Shown: piece after piece, positions 41,771 to 49,781 of the stretch
Position numbering within the stretch: the stretch's first letter is position 1
Layout: each line of letters opens with the position of its first letter
NCBI RefSeq assembly: GCF_027627575.1
Contig: NZ_CP114065.1
Location: 6,014,001 to 6,078,000, forward strand
Length of the DNA stretch: 64,000 nt
Reading direction: 5' to 3'
DNA from: Kribbella sp. CA-293567
GTDB lineage: Bacteria > Actinomycetota > Actinomycetes > Propionibacteriales > Kribbellaceae
Notes under the pieces: model-generated
Told to the model about the DNA's origin: nothing
Seen by the model: only the letters and a program-made list of their open reading frames with translations
The model's database searches: none
Program-made: the position numbers and the translations under genes

Positions 41771-43693
41771 GTGAAGACCTTCACCCGCCGCGTCTCCGGC
41801 GATGAGACCACCATCTACTTCCCGGAGACAGAGAAGGACCTCCGCGGCTTTGAGGACTTCCTACTCCGCAACGTCGGCCGCGTCCTCGGCCTAGACACCG
41901 AGACCACCGGCCTTCACATCTTCGGCCGCCTGTTCGGTTGCCGCCTCGTCCAGTTCGGCAGCGCGACCGAGGCATGGGTGATCAACCGCGAGCGGTTCGC
42001 CGGCATCATCCGCCGAGTCCTCGCCCGGCCCGACCGCCGATGGGTCGCGCACAACGCGCCCTTCGACCTGCTGGTCTTGGACCGTTGCGGCCTCGCCGAC
42101 CTGAAGGACCTCGGCCCGCGCGTCTTCGACACGAAGATCCTCGCTCACCTCTGCGACCCGCGGATGGAGCACGAGGGCGGCACCGGCCTTTCCCTGAAGC
42201 CGCTCTCGGCCATCTACGTAGACCCCGACGCCGAGGACACACAGAAGGGCCTTTACGCCGTCTTCCGCTCGGAGTACAAGGCCACCAAAGAAACTGGCTG
42301 GGCACTGATCGACATTGACCACCCGCTCTACGTCACGTACGCCGGACTCGACGTCATCTACGCCGTCCGTCTCCTGGCCGAGCTGGGAACCCTCGTCAAG
42401 GGCAACGGCCTCTCCAAGCTCGCGCACTTCGAGCACCGCGTACAACTCATCACCACGGCGCAGGTCAAGCGCGGTCTCCGCGTTGACACCGTTTACACAG
42501 AGAACCTCGTCGCCGACCTCGCCGCCGAAGCCCTTACCTACAAGGACATTGCGGCCCGCTACGGCGTCGAAAACGTCAACTCCACCGCGCAGGTCATCGC
42601 CGCGCTCGAAGGGATGGGCGAGACCTGGGAGGACAAGACCGCCACCGGCAACGCCTCGGTCGGCAAGGACGTCCTCCTCCCGATGGCTGATCTTGACCGC
42701 GACTGGGCACGTATCGACGCCCGCGACCCGAACCCCGTCGCCGACGCGGTCATCCGATCGAAGCGCGCCGGTAAGTGGGGGAAGACCTACGCGCAGGCGT
42801 TCCTAGAACTCCGCGACGAGGACGACCGCATCCACCCGAACGTTTCCTCTCTGGCCGCGAGGACGGCCCGAATGTCCGTCAGCAACCCGCCGCTCCAGCA
42901 GCTCCCCTCGGGCGACTGGAAGATCCGCCGGGCGATCATCGCCGACCCCGGCAAGCTGATCGTTGCGTGCGACTACTCGCAAGTTGAAATGCGCGTGCTC
43001 GCCGCGCTCTCCGGCGACCCCGCACTCATCGCCGCTATCGCGTCCGGCGAGGACCTCCACCTCTTCACGGCCCGTCTCGTGATGGGCGCCAAGTGGTCGA
43101 CCATGACGGACGCTCAGAAGAAGCGCGCCCGAAAGCTCTTCAAGGCCGTTGGCTTCGGCAAGGTCTACGGGGGCGGCGCCGCCACCCTCGCGAAGCAAAC
43201 AGGCATCACGTACGCCGAGGCGAAGGCCGCCGCCGACGCCTACGACGCCACCTTCCCCGGCATCAAGGCATACGGGCGGCGCCTCCAGCGGTCGGCCGAG
43301 TACGGCGGCCACGAGGTCGTTACGCCGTTCGGCCGCCACCTCCCGCTAGACCGCGACCGGGCGTACGCGGCAACCAACTACGTCGTCCAGTCCACGGCCC
43401 GCGACCTCCTCGCAAAGGCCCTCGTGGACATTGACGACGCCGGCCTGTCCGATCACATCTTGCTCCCGGTCCACGACGAGCTAGTTGCGCAGGCCGACGC
43501 CGCCGACGCCGAGGAGCTGGTCCGCGAGATCGGCCGACTCATGGACTCCACCTTCCACGGAGTCGAGATCACCTCGGACCCCGACGTCTACGGCGAGAGC
43601 TGGGGCAACGGCTACGGCTGCAAGACAGAGGGTGGCCATTGCGTCACCCCCGGCGACCACCCGCACATGTGGAACGTCCCGCACGCCGCCTGA
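41771..43693 (+). CDS. DNA polymerase I family (phage PolA with 3'-5' exonuclease)
   Basis: A 640-residue replicative phage polymerase (GTG start). The exonuclease domain begins LGLDTETTGLHIF near residue 42. Polymerase motif A is CDYSQVEMRVLAALSGD near 400, motif B RKLFKAVGFGKVYGGG and motif C LLPVHDELVAQ. It lacks the 5'-3' exonuclease of host Pol I. It works with the primase-helicase. A GTTTACAC octamer lies at 42491. Confidence 0.95.
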   Translation: MKTFTRRVSGDETTIYFPETEKDLRGFEDFLLRNVGRVLGLDTETTGLHIFGRLFGCRLVQFGSATEAWVINRERFAGIIRRVLARPDRRWVAHNAPFDLLVLDRCGLADLKDLGPRVFDTKILAHLCDPRMEHEGGTGLSLKPLSAIYVDPDAEDTQKGLYAVFRSEYKATKETGWALIDIDHPLYVTYAGLDVIYAVRLLAELGTLVKGNGLSKLAHFEHRVQLITTAQVKRGLRVDTVYTENLVADLAAEALTYKDIAARYGVENVNSTAQVIAALEGMGETWEDKTATGNASVGKDVLLPMADLDRDWARIDARDPNPVADAVIRSKRAGKWGKTYAQAFLELRDEDDRIHPNVSSLAARTARMSVSNPPLQQLPSGDWKIRRAIIADPGKLIVACDYSQVEMRVLAALSGDPALIAAIASGEDLHLFTARLVMGAKWSTMTDAQKKRARKLFKAVGFGKVYGGGAATLAKQTGITYAEAKAAADAYDATFPGIKAYGRRLQRSAEYGGHEVVTPFGRHLPLDRDRAYAATNYVVQSTARDLLAKALVDIDDAGLSDHILLPVHDELVAQADAADAEELVREIGRLMDSTFHGVEITSDPDVYGESWGNGYGCKTEGGHCVTPGDHPHMWNVPHAA

Positions 43694-43810
43694 CTTTTGC
43701 AGCAACTTGCAGGCGGTCAGCCCTTGACGATCGGGCCGACCGCCGCCCGCTACATGGATGCACGCTCAACCAAAAGCGTTACGTGATCTATCCCACTTTC
43801 GAACGTTCCA

Positions 43811-43838
43811 TTGACTCCGCTCCGTGATCAAAAACTGT
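43811..43838 (+). promoter_or_regulatory. possible promoter downstream of the polymerase
   Basis: TTGACT (43811), a 16-bp spacer and AACTGT (43833-43838) in a relatively AT-rich 177-bp gap. The -10 resembles the ACTGT ends of the operator promoters. Modest support. Confidence 0.4.
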
Positions 43839-43870
43839 CCCCCGCACCATCTAAGCTCCCTGGAGAACGC

Positions 43871-44182
43871 ATGCCCAGCACGCTCCGTAACTCATATTCC
43901 GAACTCATCAGTAGCCTCCGTGACCTCGAAAAGGTCCTCGGACCGGCGACGGCAGCCCAGTACTCGCCGCCGCCGGGTGGGACAGGTGAACTCGCACCTA
44001 ACGGCATCCCAAACCCGACTCTGGACACAGTGATTGACCCCCGCAGGATGGCCCTGTCGGACGCCGTGAAGGCGTGCGCGGCCACCCTTCGGGAGTCCTC
44101 GCGTCTGCTCAACCAAGAGACCGAAGCCCTTTCCGCCGCCCTCACGCGGTGGGAAGGCCACGAGGGGGAAACCACCAGATGA
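43871..44182 (+). CDS. phage protein of unknown function
   Basis: 103 residues; ATG at 43871 behind TGGAGA. A helix SYSELISSLRDLEKVLG, a Pro/Gly-rich linker, then DAVKACAATLRESSRLLNQETEALSAALTRWEG suggest a helical bundle. Coupled to the next gene by 4-bp overlap. Confidence 0.58.
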   Translation: MPSTLRNSYSELISSLRDLEKVLGPATAAQYSPPPGGTGELAPNGIPNPTLDTVIDPRRMALSDAVKACAATLRESSRLLNQETEALSAALTRWEGHEGETTR

Positions 44183-44322
44183 CCGCCGACACGACCGCAC
44201 CAGCCGCCACTGACTCCGCCGGCGCACGCGATCTCTACGCCGCGATGATGCGAGATGCGGACGCCTACACGGCGGCCCTCGTGGCGGGCGGTCCGCCGCC
44301 GGTTCTACCCTCTCGCAACTGA
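44179..44322 (+). CDS. small phage protein of unknown function
   Basis: 47 residues (MTADTTAPAATDSAGARDLYAAMMRDADAYTAALVAGG). One helix is predicted. The ATG overlaps the preceding stop and a strong terminator follows. Confidence 0.5.
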   Translation: MTADTTAPAATDSAGARDLYAAMMRDADAYTAALVAGGPPPVLPSRN

Positions 44323-44334
44323 CCCCGTTTTCAC

Positions 44335-44369
44335 GCCGCCGTCTCCCACTCGGGAGGCGGCGGCTTTTT
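44335..44369 (+). terminator. strong intrinsic terminator upstream of the sigma-like gene
   Basis: A 13-bp stem (44335-44347 with 44352-44364, one G-T pair), 4-nt loop ACTC and TTTTT. It isolates the sigma-like gene from upstream transcription. Confidence 0.9.
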
Positions 44370-44370
44370 G

Positions 44371-44402
44371 CGTCACCACTCGGGACCTCTGAGTGATATT
44401 TG
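44371..44402 (+). promoter_or_regulatory. operator-promoter site B for the sigma-like gene
   Basis: TCACCA, an 18-bp spacer filled by the operator, and TATTTG (44397-44402). The operator arms CCACTCGGG and TCTGAGTGA (44376-44396) follow the family pattern. Transcription from here would make a 5' leader of about 115 nt. Confidence 0.62.
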
Positions 44403-44433
44403 CTTTAAGCACCCGACTGACTTAGGTTCCTGA

Positions 44434-44454
44434 CCACTCGGAGGTTTCGAGTGA
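44434..44454 (+). promoter_or_regulatory. operator-family site C upstream of the sigma-like gene
   Basis: CCACTCGGA-GGT-TTCGAGTGA, one mismatch from a perfect inverted repeat. The -10 position (GAGCGG) is poor, so it may be an extra operator within the leader rather than a promoter. Confidence 0.6.
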
Positions 44455-44526
44455 GAGCGGGTCACTCGCGACCCCCTCCCGGCCCTCGCGGCCACCAATC
44501 CCCAACTCCCCCGGAGGCACTTCGCC

Positions 44527-45381
44527 ATGTCCGCTTTCTCCGCTGTCGCCACTCTAAACCTCTCAGTGGCCGACCAGTTCCGCCTCATCACCGACGCGCA
44601 GAACGTCCCCACCGAGACCGTCACCGACGAGGACGGAACCACCCGCACCGTCTACGGCCAGACCGTCGCCTCCGAGGCCGCCCTGACCCAGCTCTACACC
44701 GCGTTTCTCCCGGCCATCCGCAACGCCGCCCGGCAGACCTCGCAGGCCAACGGCACCGACGACGCCCTCATGGTCGCCACGGAGGCGTTCTTCCTCGCCA
44801 TCCGCGCCTTCGACCTGACGACTGAGTCCGCGCTCCACCACTCCATCTCCGCAATCCTCGTCCGCGCCGTGAAGCGCGCCGACCAGATCTCGGACGTAGT
44901 CGCCATCCCGGCAACGCCCGTCAAGCGCTATTGGCGCCTCGTGAACGACCACGACGGCGACGTCAAGGCCGCCTACGAAGCCGCAGGCGCCGACCGCGAC
45001 GACACGACCCGCCTCTCCAAGGCTGGCTTCCTCGCCGTCCACCGCGTCATGTCCGGCGTAAAGGACGTTGACGGCCTGGACGTCACAGACGTTGCCGACG
45101 GCAACCAGCCCGACGCCGCCTACCTGCTGTCCCTCGTCACGCCCCGGCAGGAGACCGCCCTCCGTCTCCGCTTCGGCTTTGACGACAACGACACCGAGGC
45201 CCTCCGCGAGCGCCACGAACACAAGCTCGGCTCGCAGATCCCGGACGTGGACCTCGTCCCGATCCTCAACGCGACCTTCCCCGCCCTCCCGCAGGTCTCC
45301 CGGCAGAAGGTCCAGCGCGAGCGGACCGCCGCCCTCGCCACCATGCGCGACGCCTGGACCGAAGAAATCAACGGCTACTGA
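44527..45381 (+). CDS. divergent sigma70-like RNA polymerase sigma factor
   Basis: A 284-residue protein. Residues 55-110 (YTAFLPAIRNAARQTS, ALMVATEAFFLAIRAFD) resemble sigma region 2; residues 145-155 (DVKAAYEAAG) a region-3-like element; residues 203-280 resemble region 4, with TPRQETALRLRFGF and the recognition-helix-like VSRQKVQRERTAALATMRD (compare VSRERVRQIE in RpoD types). An insertion at 217-250 separates 4.1 from 4.2. It is preceded by a terminator and two operator sites. It may direct RNA polymerase to the phage's repeated promoter-like elements. It could instead be a sigma-derived regulator. Confidence 0.68.
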   Translation: MSAFSAVATLNLSVADQFRLITDAQNVPTETVTDEDGTTRTVYGQTVASEAALTQLYTAFLPAIRNAARQTSQANGTDDALMVATEAFFLAIRAFDLTTESALHHSISAILVRAVKRADQISDVVAIPATPVKRYWRLVNDHDGDVKAAYEAAGADRDDTTRLSKAGFLAVHRVMSGVKDVDGLDVTDVADGNQPDAAYLLSLVTPRQETALRLRFGFDDNDTEALRERHEHKLGSQIPDVDLVPILNATFPALPQVSRQKVQRERTAALATMRDAWTEEINGY

Positions 45382-45409
45382 GCAAAGCGGCCACCGCTGA
45401 CCCACCTCC
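45379..45409 (+). promoter_or_regulatory. 31-bp repeat copy 8, promoter-like, downstream of the sigma-like gene
   Basis: TGAGCAAA, then CCGCTGACCCACCTCC ending at 45409. The TGA is the sigma-like gene's stop codon. The next start is at 45471. Confidence 0.62.
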
Positions 45410-45470
45410 TATGCACGCAAGACGAACACCCCAACTGCACATGCGAAAGCGCAAGCAAAGGAACGCCACC

Positions 45471-45584
45471 GTGAACTTCTCTCCCACCTACGACGAGCTG
45501 GACTTCGAGTCCCGCGACGTGATCGACGCGCAGGACACCGCCGCCGCCCTGACCATCCTCAACGACACCGAAGAGGGCTTCTGA
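45471..45584 (+). CDS. tiny acidic phage protein
   Basis: 37 residues from a GTG behind AAAGGAAC (VNFSPTYDELDFESRDVIDA...). Very acidic. The TGA overlaps the next ATG (TGATG). First gene after repeat copy 8. Unknown function. Confidence 0.5.
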   Translation: MNFSPTYDELDFESRDVIDAQDTAAALTILNDTEEGF

Positions 45585-45865
45585 TGAGCGATCGTCTCGG
45601 ACGCGGCCACTCGGCCTACGACATGCTCACCGCCGCCGGAGCGCCGGAGCTGCCCGCCCACCACTTCTACCGGATCAAGCAGGACCCGCACTCGGACCAC
45701 GTCGTCCGAGTGGAGGTCCGCGAGATCTCCACCCGCACCGGCTCGGAGCGGTTGTCCTGGGCAACCTTCTCCCTCCGCGAGGGCCTCGGCCCCGTCCTGG
45801 AGGCCACCGTCCGCGCCGCCACCGAAGCCTTTGACGACGCCTTCCCGAACGGAGTCCCCGCGTGA
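45584..45865 (+). CDS. phage protein of unknown function
   Basis: 93 residues. LPAHHFYRIKQDPHSDHVVRVEVREISTRTGSERLSWATFSLREG is beta-rich, and the C-terminal helix is LEATVRAATEAFDDAF. Coupled by overlaps on both sides. No family recognised. Confidence 0.55.
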   Translation: MSDRLGRGHSAYDMLTAAGAPELPAHHFYRIKQDPHSDHVVRVEVREISTRTGSERLSWATFSLREGLGPVLEATVRAATEAFDDAFPNGVPA

Positions 45866-46419
45866 CTACCATCCCCACCGGCCCGGAGCACATCAACCGC
45901 GAGGCCCGCGTCCTGGAGGACGTCCGCGCCCGCAACGACGGCCACACGCAGTACGAAGCGGGCGAGATCGTCCGCGTGATGGACGTCCGCCCGGCGCCGA
46001 GCTTCGGCGGCACCCCCAACCAGAGCGTCGGTTTCCGGCGCGTCACCATCGCAGGCGAGCCCGGCCGCCGGGCGGCGGCGACCAGCGCGAACAACCTGGA
46101 GCTAGTGCCGACCGAGGCCGAGCGCGCCTCCGCCCTTGCGGCCCTCGGTATCCCCGCTTCCCGGCCGGGCGTCACCGTCGCCTACGGGAACGGCGGAGGC
46201 GGCGGGGGTGGCGGCTTCTCCTCGTGGCGCCACGTCGGCACGGCGACCGAGGGCGCGCTCTTCGCCTGGGGCGGAGCGGGCGGAACCTCGGCCACCAGCC
46301 GCACGCCCGAGCGCCGGAACGCGAAGGAGATGGACCACGCCCACACCCGCGTCGCCGCCGCCTACCGCGAGCTGACCAACGCCCTGGACGCTCTCAAGAG
46401 CTTGGAGGCCCGGCCGTGA
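45862..46419 (+). CDS. phage protein with glycine-rich insert
   Basis: 185 residues (GTG start). The N-terminal half resembles a small beta barrel (RVLEDVRARNDGHTQYEAGEIVRVMDV, SVGFRRVTIAGEPG); a GNGGGGGGGGFSSW stretch splits it from a helical C-terminus (HAHTRVAAAYRELTNALDALKSLEA). Unknown function. Confidence 0.55.
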   Translation: MTTIPTGPEHINREARVLEDVRARNDGHTQYEAGEIVRVMDVRPAPSFGGTPNQSVGFRRVTIAGEPGRRAAATSANNLELVPTEAERASALAALGIPASRPGVTVAYGNGGGGGGGGFSSWRHVGTATEGALFAWGGAGGTSATSRTPERRNAKEMDHAHTRVAAAYRELTNALDALKSLEARP

Positions 46420-46679
46420 CGCTCGACCACCGAACCGGCTGGGACGAGGCTCTAGAGGCCGCCGCCGCGCACGTCCGCGCGGCGTGCCGTCACCGGACGT
46501 GGGCGGACTCGTCCTTCTGCAACGCCTGCGATGACGTCGCCGACACGATCGAAGAGACGCCCTACAAGGCGCCCGTCCTCGTCCTGGAGCTTCCGGTCAG
46601 TCGTTGGGTCGCCGGCGTCCTCCCCGGCGCCGCCGCACAACCTCGCCCGGTGGTTGCCCTGGGCAAGAGGTCATCGTGA
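46416..46679 (+). CDS. small phage protein with Cys/His cluster
   Basis: 87 residues (GTG start). CRHRTWADSSFCNACDDVADTIEET has a possible zinc site (C, H, C-x2-C). The C-terminus is Pro/Ala-rich. Overlaps its neighbours by 4 bp. Unknown function. Confidence 0.52.
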   Translation: MTLDHRTGWDEALEAAAAHVRAACRHRTWADSSFCNACDDVADTIEETPYKAPVLVLELPVSRWVAGVLPGAAAQPRPVVALGKRSS

Positions 46680-47005
46680 GCGCCCGTCGCATCCGCGGGG
46701 AGTCCTCTCCCGGCCTCGGCGACCGCGTTCGGATCGTCTCGTCCACCTCCGGCCGCGAGTGGTTCGGCGTCGTCCTCGTCTGGTCCGCCACCGGCGATCC
46801 CTTCGTCAGCGACGACGAGACCGCCGCCGTCCGGTGGTACCCGAAGTCATGGGTGGCCGAGGTCTTCCAACAGCCCGGCCGCCCGCTCCCTTGCTCTTGC
46901 TTCGTGCCCGGCCCTGACCAGCCCGACGCCGAGCCGAAGCCCGATCCCGACTGCGACCACCACGCCGACACCTCGGCCATCTTGAAGAGAGCGAGGGCGC
47001 GCTAG
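46676..47005 (+). CDS. small phage protein with beta-barrel N-terminus
   Basis: 109 residues (GTG start). GLGDRVRIVSSTSGREWFGVVLVWSATGDPFVSDDETAAVRWYPKSWVAEV looks like an SH3-like barrel, followed by a Pro/Asp/His-rich tail with CSCF. Unknown function. Confidence 0.52.
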   Translation: MSARRIRGESSPGLGDRVRIVSSTSGREWFGVVLVWSATGDPFVSDDETAAVRWYPKSWVAEVFQQPGRPLPCSCFVPGPDQPDAEPKPDPDCDHHADTSAILKRARAR

Positions 47006-47175
47006 TGGCCGCACCGCGATTCGTTGTCGTTGGCAACGGCCTGCGCGCCTGGCGCCGGCCGCCCGAATGCCGCCACGAAAACGACGACGTCTGTTCGGTC
47101 TGCGACTTCGACGGCTACTACGAGACGACCTATCCGGCCGTCCCTTGGAAGACACCGGAGGCCCCGACTCCGTGA
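47005..47175 (+). CDS. tiny zinc-finger-like protein
   Basis: 56 residues (GTG sharing its G with the preceding TAG). RPPECRHENDDVCSVCDFDGYYE gives a C-x2-H and C-x2-C arrangement. Unknown function. Confidence 0.52.
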   Translation: MAAPRFVVVGNGLRAWRRPPECRHENDDVCSVCDFDGYYETTYPAVPWKTPEAPTP

Positions 47176-47306
47176 CGTTTACACGCCCTGTCTCCCTCCC
47201 CCGCCCCGCACAACGGACTCACTGTCCCGAGTGCGGGGCGGTTCTCGTTTGGGCGGCCGGCCTGCCGATCCGGTGGGTTTGTCGAAACCCGCATCCGCCC
47301 CGGTGA
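47172..47306 (+). CDS. tiny zinc-ribbon-like protein
   Basis: 44 residues (GTG start). HCPECGAVLVWAAGLPIRWVCRNPH is a C-x2-C...C ribbon. A GTTTACAC octamer (47177-47184) covers its second to fifth codons. Its TGA begins 31-bp repeat copy 9. Confidence 0.52.
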   Translation: MTFTRPVSLPRPAQRTHCPECGAVLVWAAGLPIRWVCRNPHPPR

Positions 47307-47334
47307 GCAAAGCGGCCTCCGCTGACCTACCTCC
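47304..47334 (+). promoter_or_regulatory. 31-bp repeat copy 9, promoter-like, upstream of 47377 gene
   Basis: TGAGCAAA, then CCGCTGACCTACCTCC ending at 47334; the next ATG is 43 bp downstream. The TGA is the stop codon of the preceding gene. Confidence 0.6.
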
Positions 47335-47376
47335 CTGCCAGACCACCGAATAGCAACGAACGGAGACCACCTCCCC

Positions 47377-48003
47377 ATGACTGCCATCAACGACCGCGTC
47401 CGCATCACTCGGGCCGTCGGCGAGAGCCGGGCGCGCACCGACGGCGGCGGCGTCGTCGGCCGCATCGAGAGCATCGATCCATCCGTCAACCGGCGCGAGA
47501 GCGTCGTCTACGGCGTCCGTTCGGAAGGCACCGGCTTTATCCACTCGGCTTATGAGGTCGTTCCGGTAGCGGAGCCGACCCCGGCACCCGAGCCCGAGGC
47601 GCCCGTCCTGATCGATCAGGCCCGCGCACAAGCTCTCTACGCCGCGTCCGTCGTGCTCGGCGGCCACGAGCACGCCCTCGCCGAGGACGTCGTCCGGCTC
47701 GCGGAGTTCATCATCGCCGGAGAGGCAGTACAGGACGCCGTCGTCGTCAACGTCAACGCGACCTCGGACCCGACCGCGACCGTCGCCGCCGCAGTGGCGA
47801 GGCCGGACACCTCGCGGCGCCTCCACATCACCGACAACCACGGCGACAGGTTGACCGTCACGCGCGGCGATTTCGGCCGCCACTCGTCCCGCGTCCTCGC
47901 GACGATCCGCACCTCCGACGGGAGTGGCGCCAACCCCGTTGACGTCTACCTCCGCACGCCCGCCGAGCGGGACGAGCTGGTCGCCTACTTGCAGGCGCTC
48001 TGA
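47377..48003 (+). CDS. phage protein of unknown function
   Basis: 208 residues. The N-terminal barrel-like segment (INDRVRITRAVGESRARTDGGGVVGRIESI) resembles those of 45862 and 46676, followed by a Pro/Glu linker and a mixed C-terminal domain (LIDQARAQALYAASVVLGGHEHALAEDVVRLAEFI). Unknown function. Confidence 0.56.
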   Translation: MTAINDRVRITRAVGESRARTDGGGVVGRIESIDPSVNRRESVVYGVRSEGTGFIHSAYEVVPVAEPTPAPEPEAPVLIDQARAQALYAASVVLGGHEHALAEDVVRLAEFIIAGEAVQDAVVVNVNATSDPTATVAAAVARPDTSRRLHITDNHGDRLTVTRGDFGRHSSRVLATIRTSDGSGANPVDVYLRTPAERDELVAYLQAL

Positions 48004-48296
48004 TGGGCAAGTTCGCCGAGATCGTCGGCGAGGGTGCCGAGGATCTCGAAGCCCTGACCGCCGGCCCCATCCACGACGTCCACCCCGACGACCTCATGTA
48101 CCACACCGACGGCGACGGCGACGAGCTGAAGGTTGCCTACTACGTCCGCGACAACTGCGACGGCTCGCCCATCACCGCAGGCTTCCACTTCGCCACCACT
48201 CCGGACGGCGTCGTCCTGGACCTGGAGGCCGCCGAGCGTCAAGCCGAGTGGCTACAAATGTTCATCGAACAGGCTCGGGAGGCCAAGCTCTCATGA
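48003..48296 (+). CDS. acidic phage protein of unknown function
   Basis: 97 residues (MGKFAEIVGEGAEDLEALTAGPIHDVHPDDL...). The C-terminal helix is DLEAAERQAEWLQMFIEQAREA. Stop overlaps the next ATG (ATGA). Confidence 0.54.
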   Translation: MGKFAEIVGEGAEDLEALTAGPIHDVHPDDLMYHTDGDGDELKVAYYVRDNCDGSPITAGFHFATTPDGVVLDLEAAERQAEWLQMFIEQAREAKLS

Positions 48297-48604
48297 CTCC
48301 GCAGGAGTACCGCGAGGAGGCCACGCGCCTCCTCGCCGAGGCCCAGACCTACGGAGTCGGCCACCCGCTCCGCGCCGACGCCCTCGCTCAGGCGCAGATC
48401 AACGCCACCCTTGCCCTCGGCAACGACCAACCCGAATGGCGCCACGAGATCCGCGTACAAGCCGACCTCACCGACGCCCTACGGACCGTCCCCATTCCCC
48501 CGCCCGCGCCACCGACTCCGCCCACCCCCGCAGCAAAGAAGACCACCGCACCTCGCAAGCGAACGACCACCAAACCGACCACCAGCAAGGGGAATACGAA
48601 GTGA
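48293..48604 (+). CDS. phage protein with Pro/Lys/Thr-rich tail
   Basis: 103 residues. Helices PQEYREEATRLLAEAQTYGVGHPLRADALAQAQINATLALG lead into a disordered PPPAPPTPPTP and Lys/Thr-rich tail, perhaps DNA-binding. Unknown function. Confidence 0.54.
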   Translation: MTPQEYREEATRLLAEAQTYGVGHPLRADALAQAQINATLALGNDQPEWRHEIRVQADLTDALRTVPIPPPAPPTPPTPAAKKTTAPRKRTTTKPTTSKGNTK

Positions 48605-49158
48605 CTCTCACGCAAACCAAGCTCGACCGCGACGGCGTCAACGTCCACGTCAACCCCGCGTCGCCCGACGCCTACCGGACGAACGCCATTCCGGCGGACT
48701 GTGTCGGCGTCCTCGGCGCAGGTACCGGCGGCCTGCGAGTACACGAAGCCTTCCTCGACCGCGAGGACGCCGTCCGCATCATCACAGCACTCACGGACGC
48801 CGTGGAGGCGTACGACGGCCGCGAGGACGCGCAGAGCGAGGCCGCCCGCAAGGCCCGCGAGCTGGAGGCGCAGCAACGCAACCTCCGCATGGTCGCCGCG
48901 CAGAAGCAGGCCGACGCCGCGCACGCCCTGACCTTCAAGGCGGGCGATATCGTCCTGATTGGGGACAAGCCCGGCACCCACCGCAACGGCGGCTACGTCC
49001 GGCCGTCGGCCGCCGGCCGCCCTGGCTTCGTGTCAGGCGATATGCGGCGGCCCGGCTGTGTCCCGGTCACCTACCGGTCGGCCGAGTACGGCAACCACCA
49101 GTACACCGAGCAGATTCACGTGTCCTCGCTGACCAAGGCGAAGGCGGTTCCCGCGTGA
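48601..49158 (+). CDS. phage protein with central coiled coil
   Basis: 185 residues (GTG start). N-terminal DCVGVLGAGTGGLRVHEAFLDREDAVRIITALTDAVEAYDG, a coiled coil (QSEAARKARELEAQQRNLRMVAAQKQA) and a barrel-like C-terminus (FKAGDIVLIGDKPGTHRNGGYVRP). It shares its layout with the 49328 gene, suggesting paralogues. Confidence 0.55.
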   Translation: MTLTQTKLDRDGVNVHVNPASPDAYRTNAIPADCVGVLGAGTGGLRVHEAFLDREDAVRIITALTDAVEAYDGREDAQSEAARKARELEAQQRNLRMVAAQKQADAAHALTFKAGDIVLIGDKPGTHRNGGYVRPSAAGRPGFVSGDMRRPGCVPVTYRSAEYGNHQYTEQIHVSSLTKAKAVPA

Positions 49159-49331
49159 ACCGCGCCGAGGCGCTCGCCCTCGCTACAAAGACCGTCAACG
49201 AGATCTCCCCGCCCGCCAACTCCCGCGGCTACGCGGACGGTGTCGCACCGCTGGCCGCCCGCGGCGAGCTGATCCTCCGCATGGCCGCCTTCCTCTGCGA
49301 GACCACCGACACAGAAGGGACCACCTCGTGA
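49155..49331 (+). CDS. small phage protein of unknown function
   Basis: 58 residues (GTG start): VNRAEALALATKTVNEISPPANSRGYADGVAPLAARGELILRMAAFLCE. Helical. Overlaps both neighbours by 4 bp. Confidence 0.5.
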   Translation: MNRAEALALATKTVNEISPPANSRGYADGVAPLAARGELILRMAAFLCETTDTEGTTS

Positions 49332-49729
49332 CCCTCACCCGCTTTACCGCCCTGGACGGCGACACCATCACCATCACGCCCGGCAGCACTATCTACAACG
49401 ACGGCGTCTCCATCGCCGAAATCGACGCGACCGCGTGCCCGCTCGACCGGGAGGGCACGGTCCGCGTGATCGAAGCCCTGACCGACCTCGTCCAGGCCGC
49501 CGACGTCGCCGAGGCCGAGAAGCTCGCCGCCGAGGCCACCCGGCTCGCCGCCCCCTTCAAGGCCGGAGAGCGCGTCTACGGGAACCGTACGCAAGACAGC
49601 TACACCGTCGTCTCTGACCAGACCGCCCACGGCACCGCGTCGTTCGTACACCTGCGAACGGGCGACCTGAAGCCCGGCTACCTCACCCGGAACTTCCACC
49701 GCATGAGTCGCACCGTCTCGCCCTTCTGA
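49328..49729 (+). CDS. phage protein paralogous to the 48601 product
   Basis: 133 residues (GTG start). ISTIYNDG-type N-terminus with IAEIDATACPLDREGTVRVIEALTDLVQAADVAEAEKLAAEATRLAAPFKAGERVYG follows the same order (D-R-E helix, coiled coil, KAG barrel) as the larger 48601 protein. Unknown function. A terminator follows. Confidence 0.55.
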   Translation: MTLTRFTALDGDTITITPGSTIYNDGVSIAEIDATACPLDREGTVRVIEALTDLVQAADVAEAEKLAAEATRLAAPFKAGERVYGNRTQDSYTVVSDQTAHGTASFVHLRTGDLKPGYLTRNFHRMSRTVSPF

Positions 49730-49735
49730 CCAACC

Positions 49736-49775
49736 GCCCCCGCCTCCCGGCCGCCCCTGGGAGTCGGGGGCTTTC
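49736..49775 (+). terminator. intrinsic terminator
   Basis: GCCCCCG (49736-49742) pairs with CGGGGGC (49765-49771), with further inner pairing CTCCC/GGGAG, followed by TTTC. It lies just upstream of operator-promoter D. Confidence 0.75.
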
Positions 49776-49781
49776 GTCGTT

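Noticed and set aside
43801-43808. GAACGTTC palindrome as an SOS/LexA box
   Set aside because: The actinobacterial LexA box needs a four-base spacer between CGAAC and GTTCG; here the half-sites abut.
11345-47334. 31-bp repeats as a CRISPR array
   Set aside because: Copies are kilobases apart, only partly conserved and not separated by uniform spacers; no cas genes are present.
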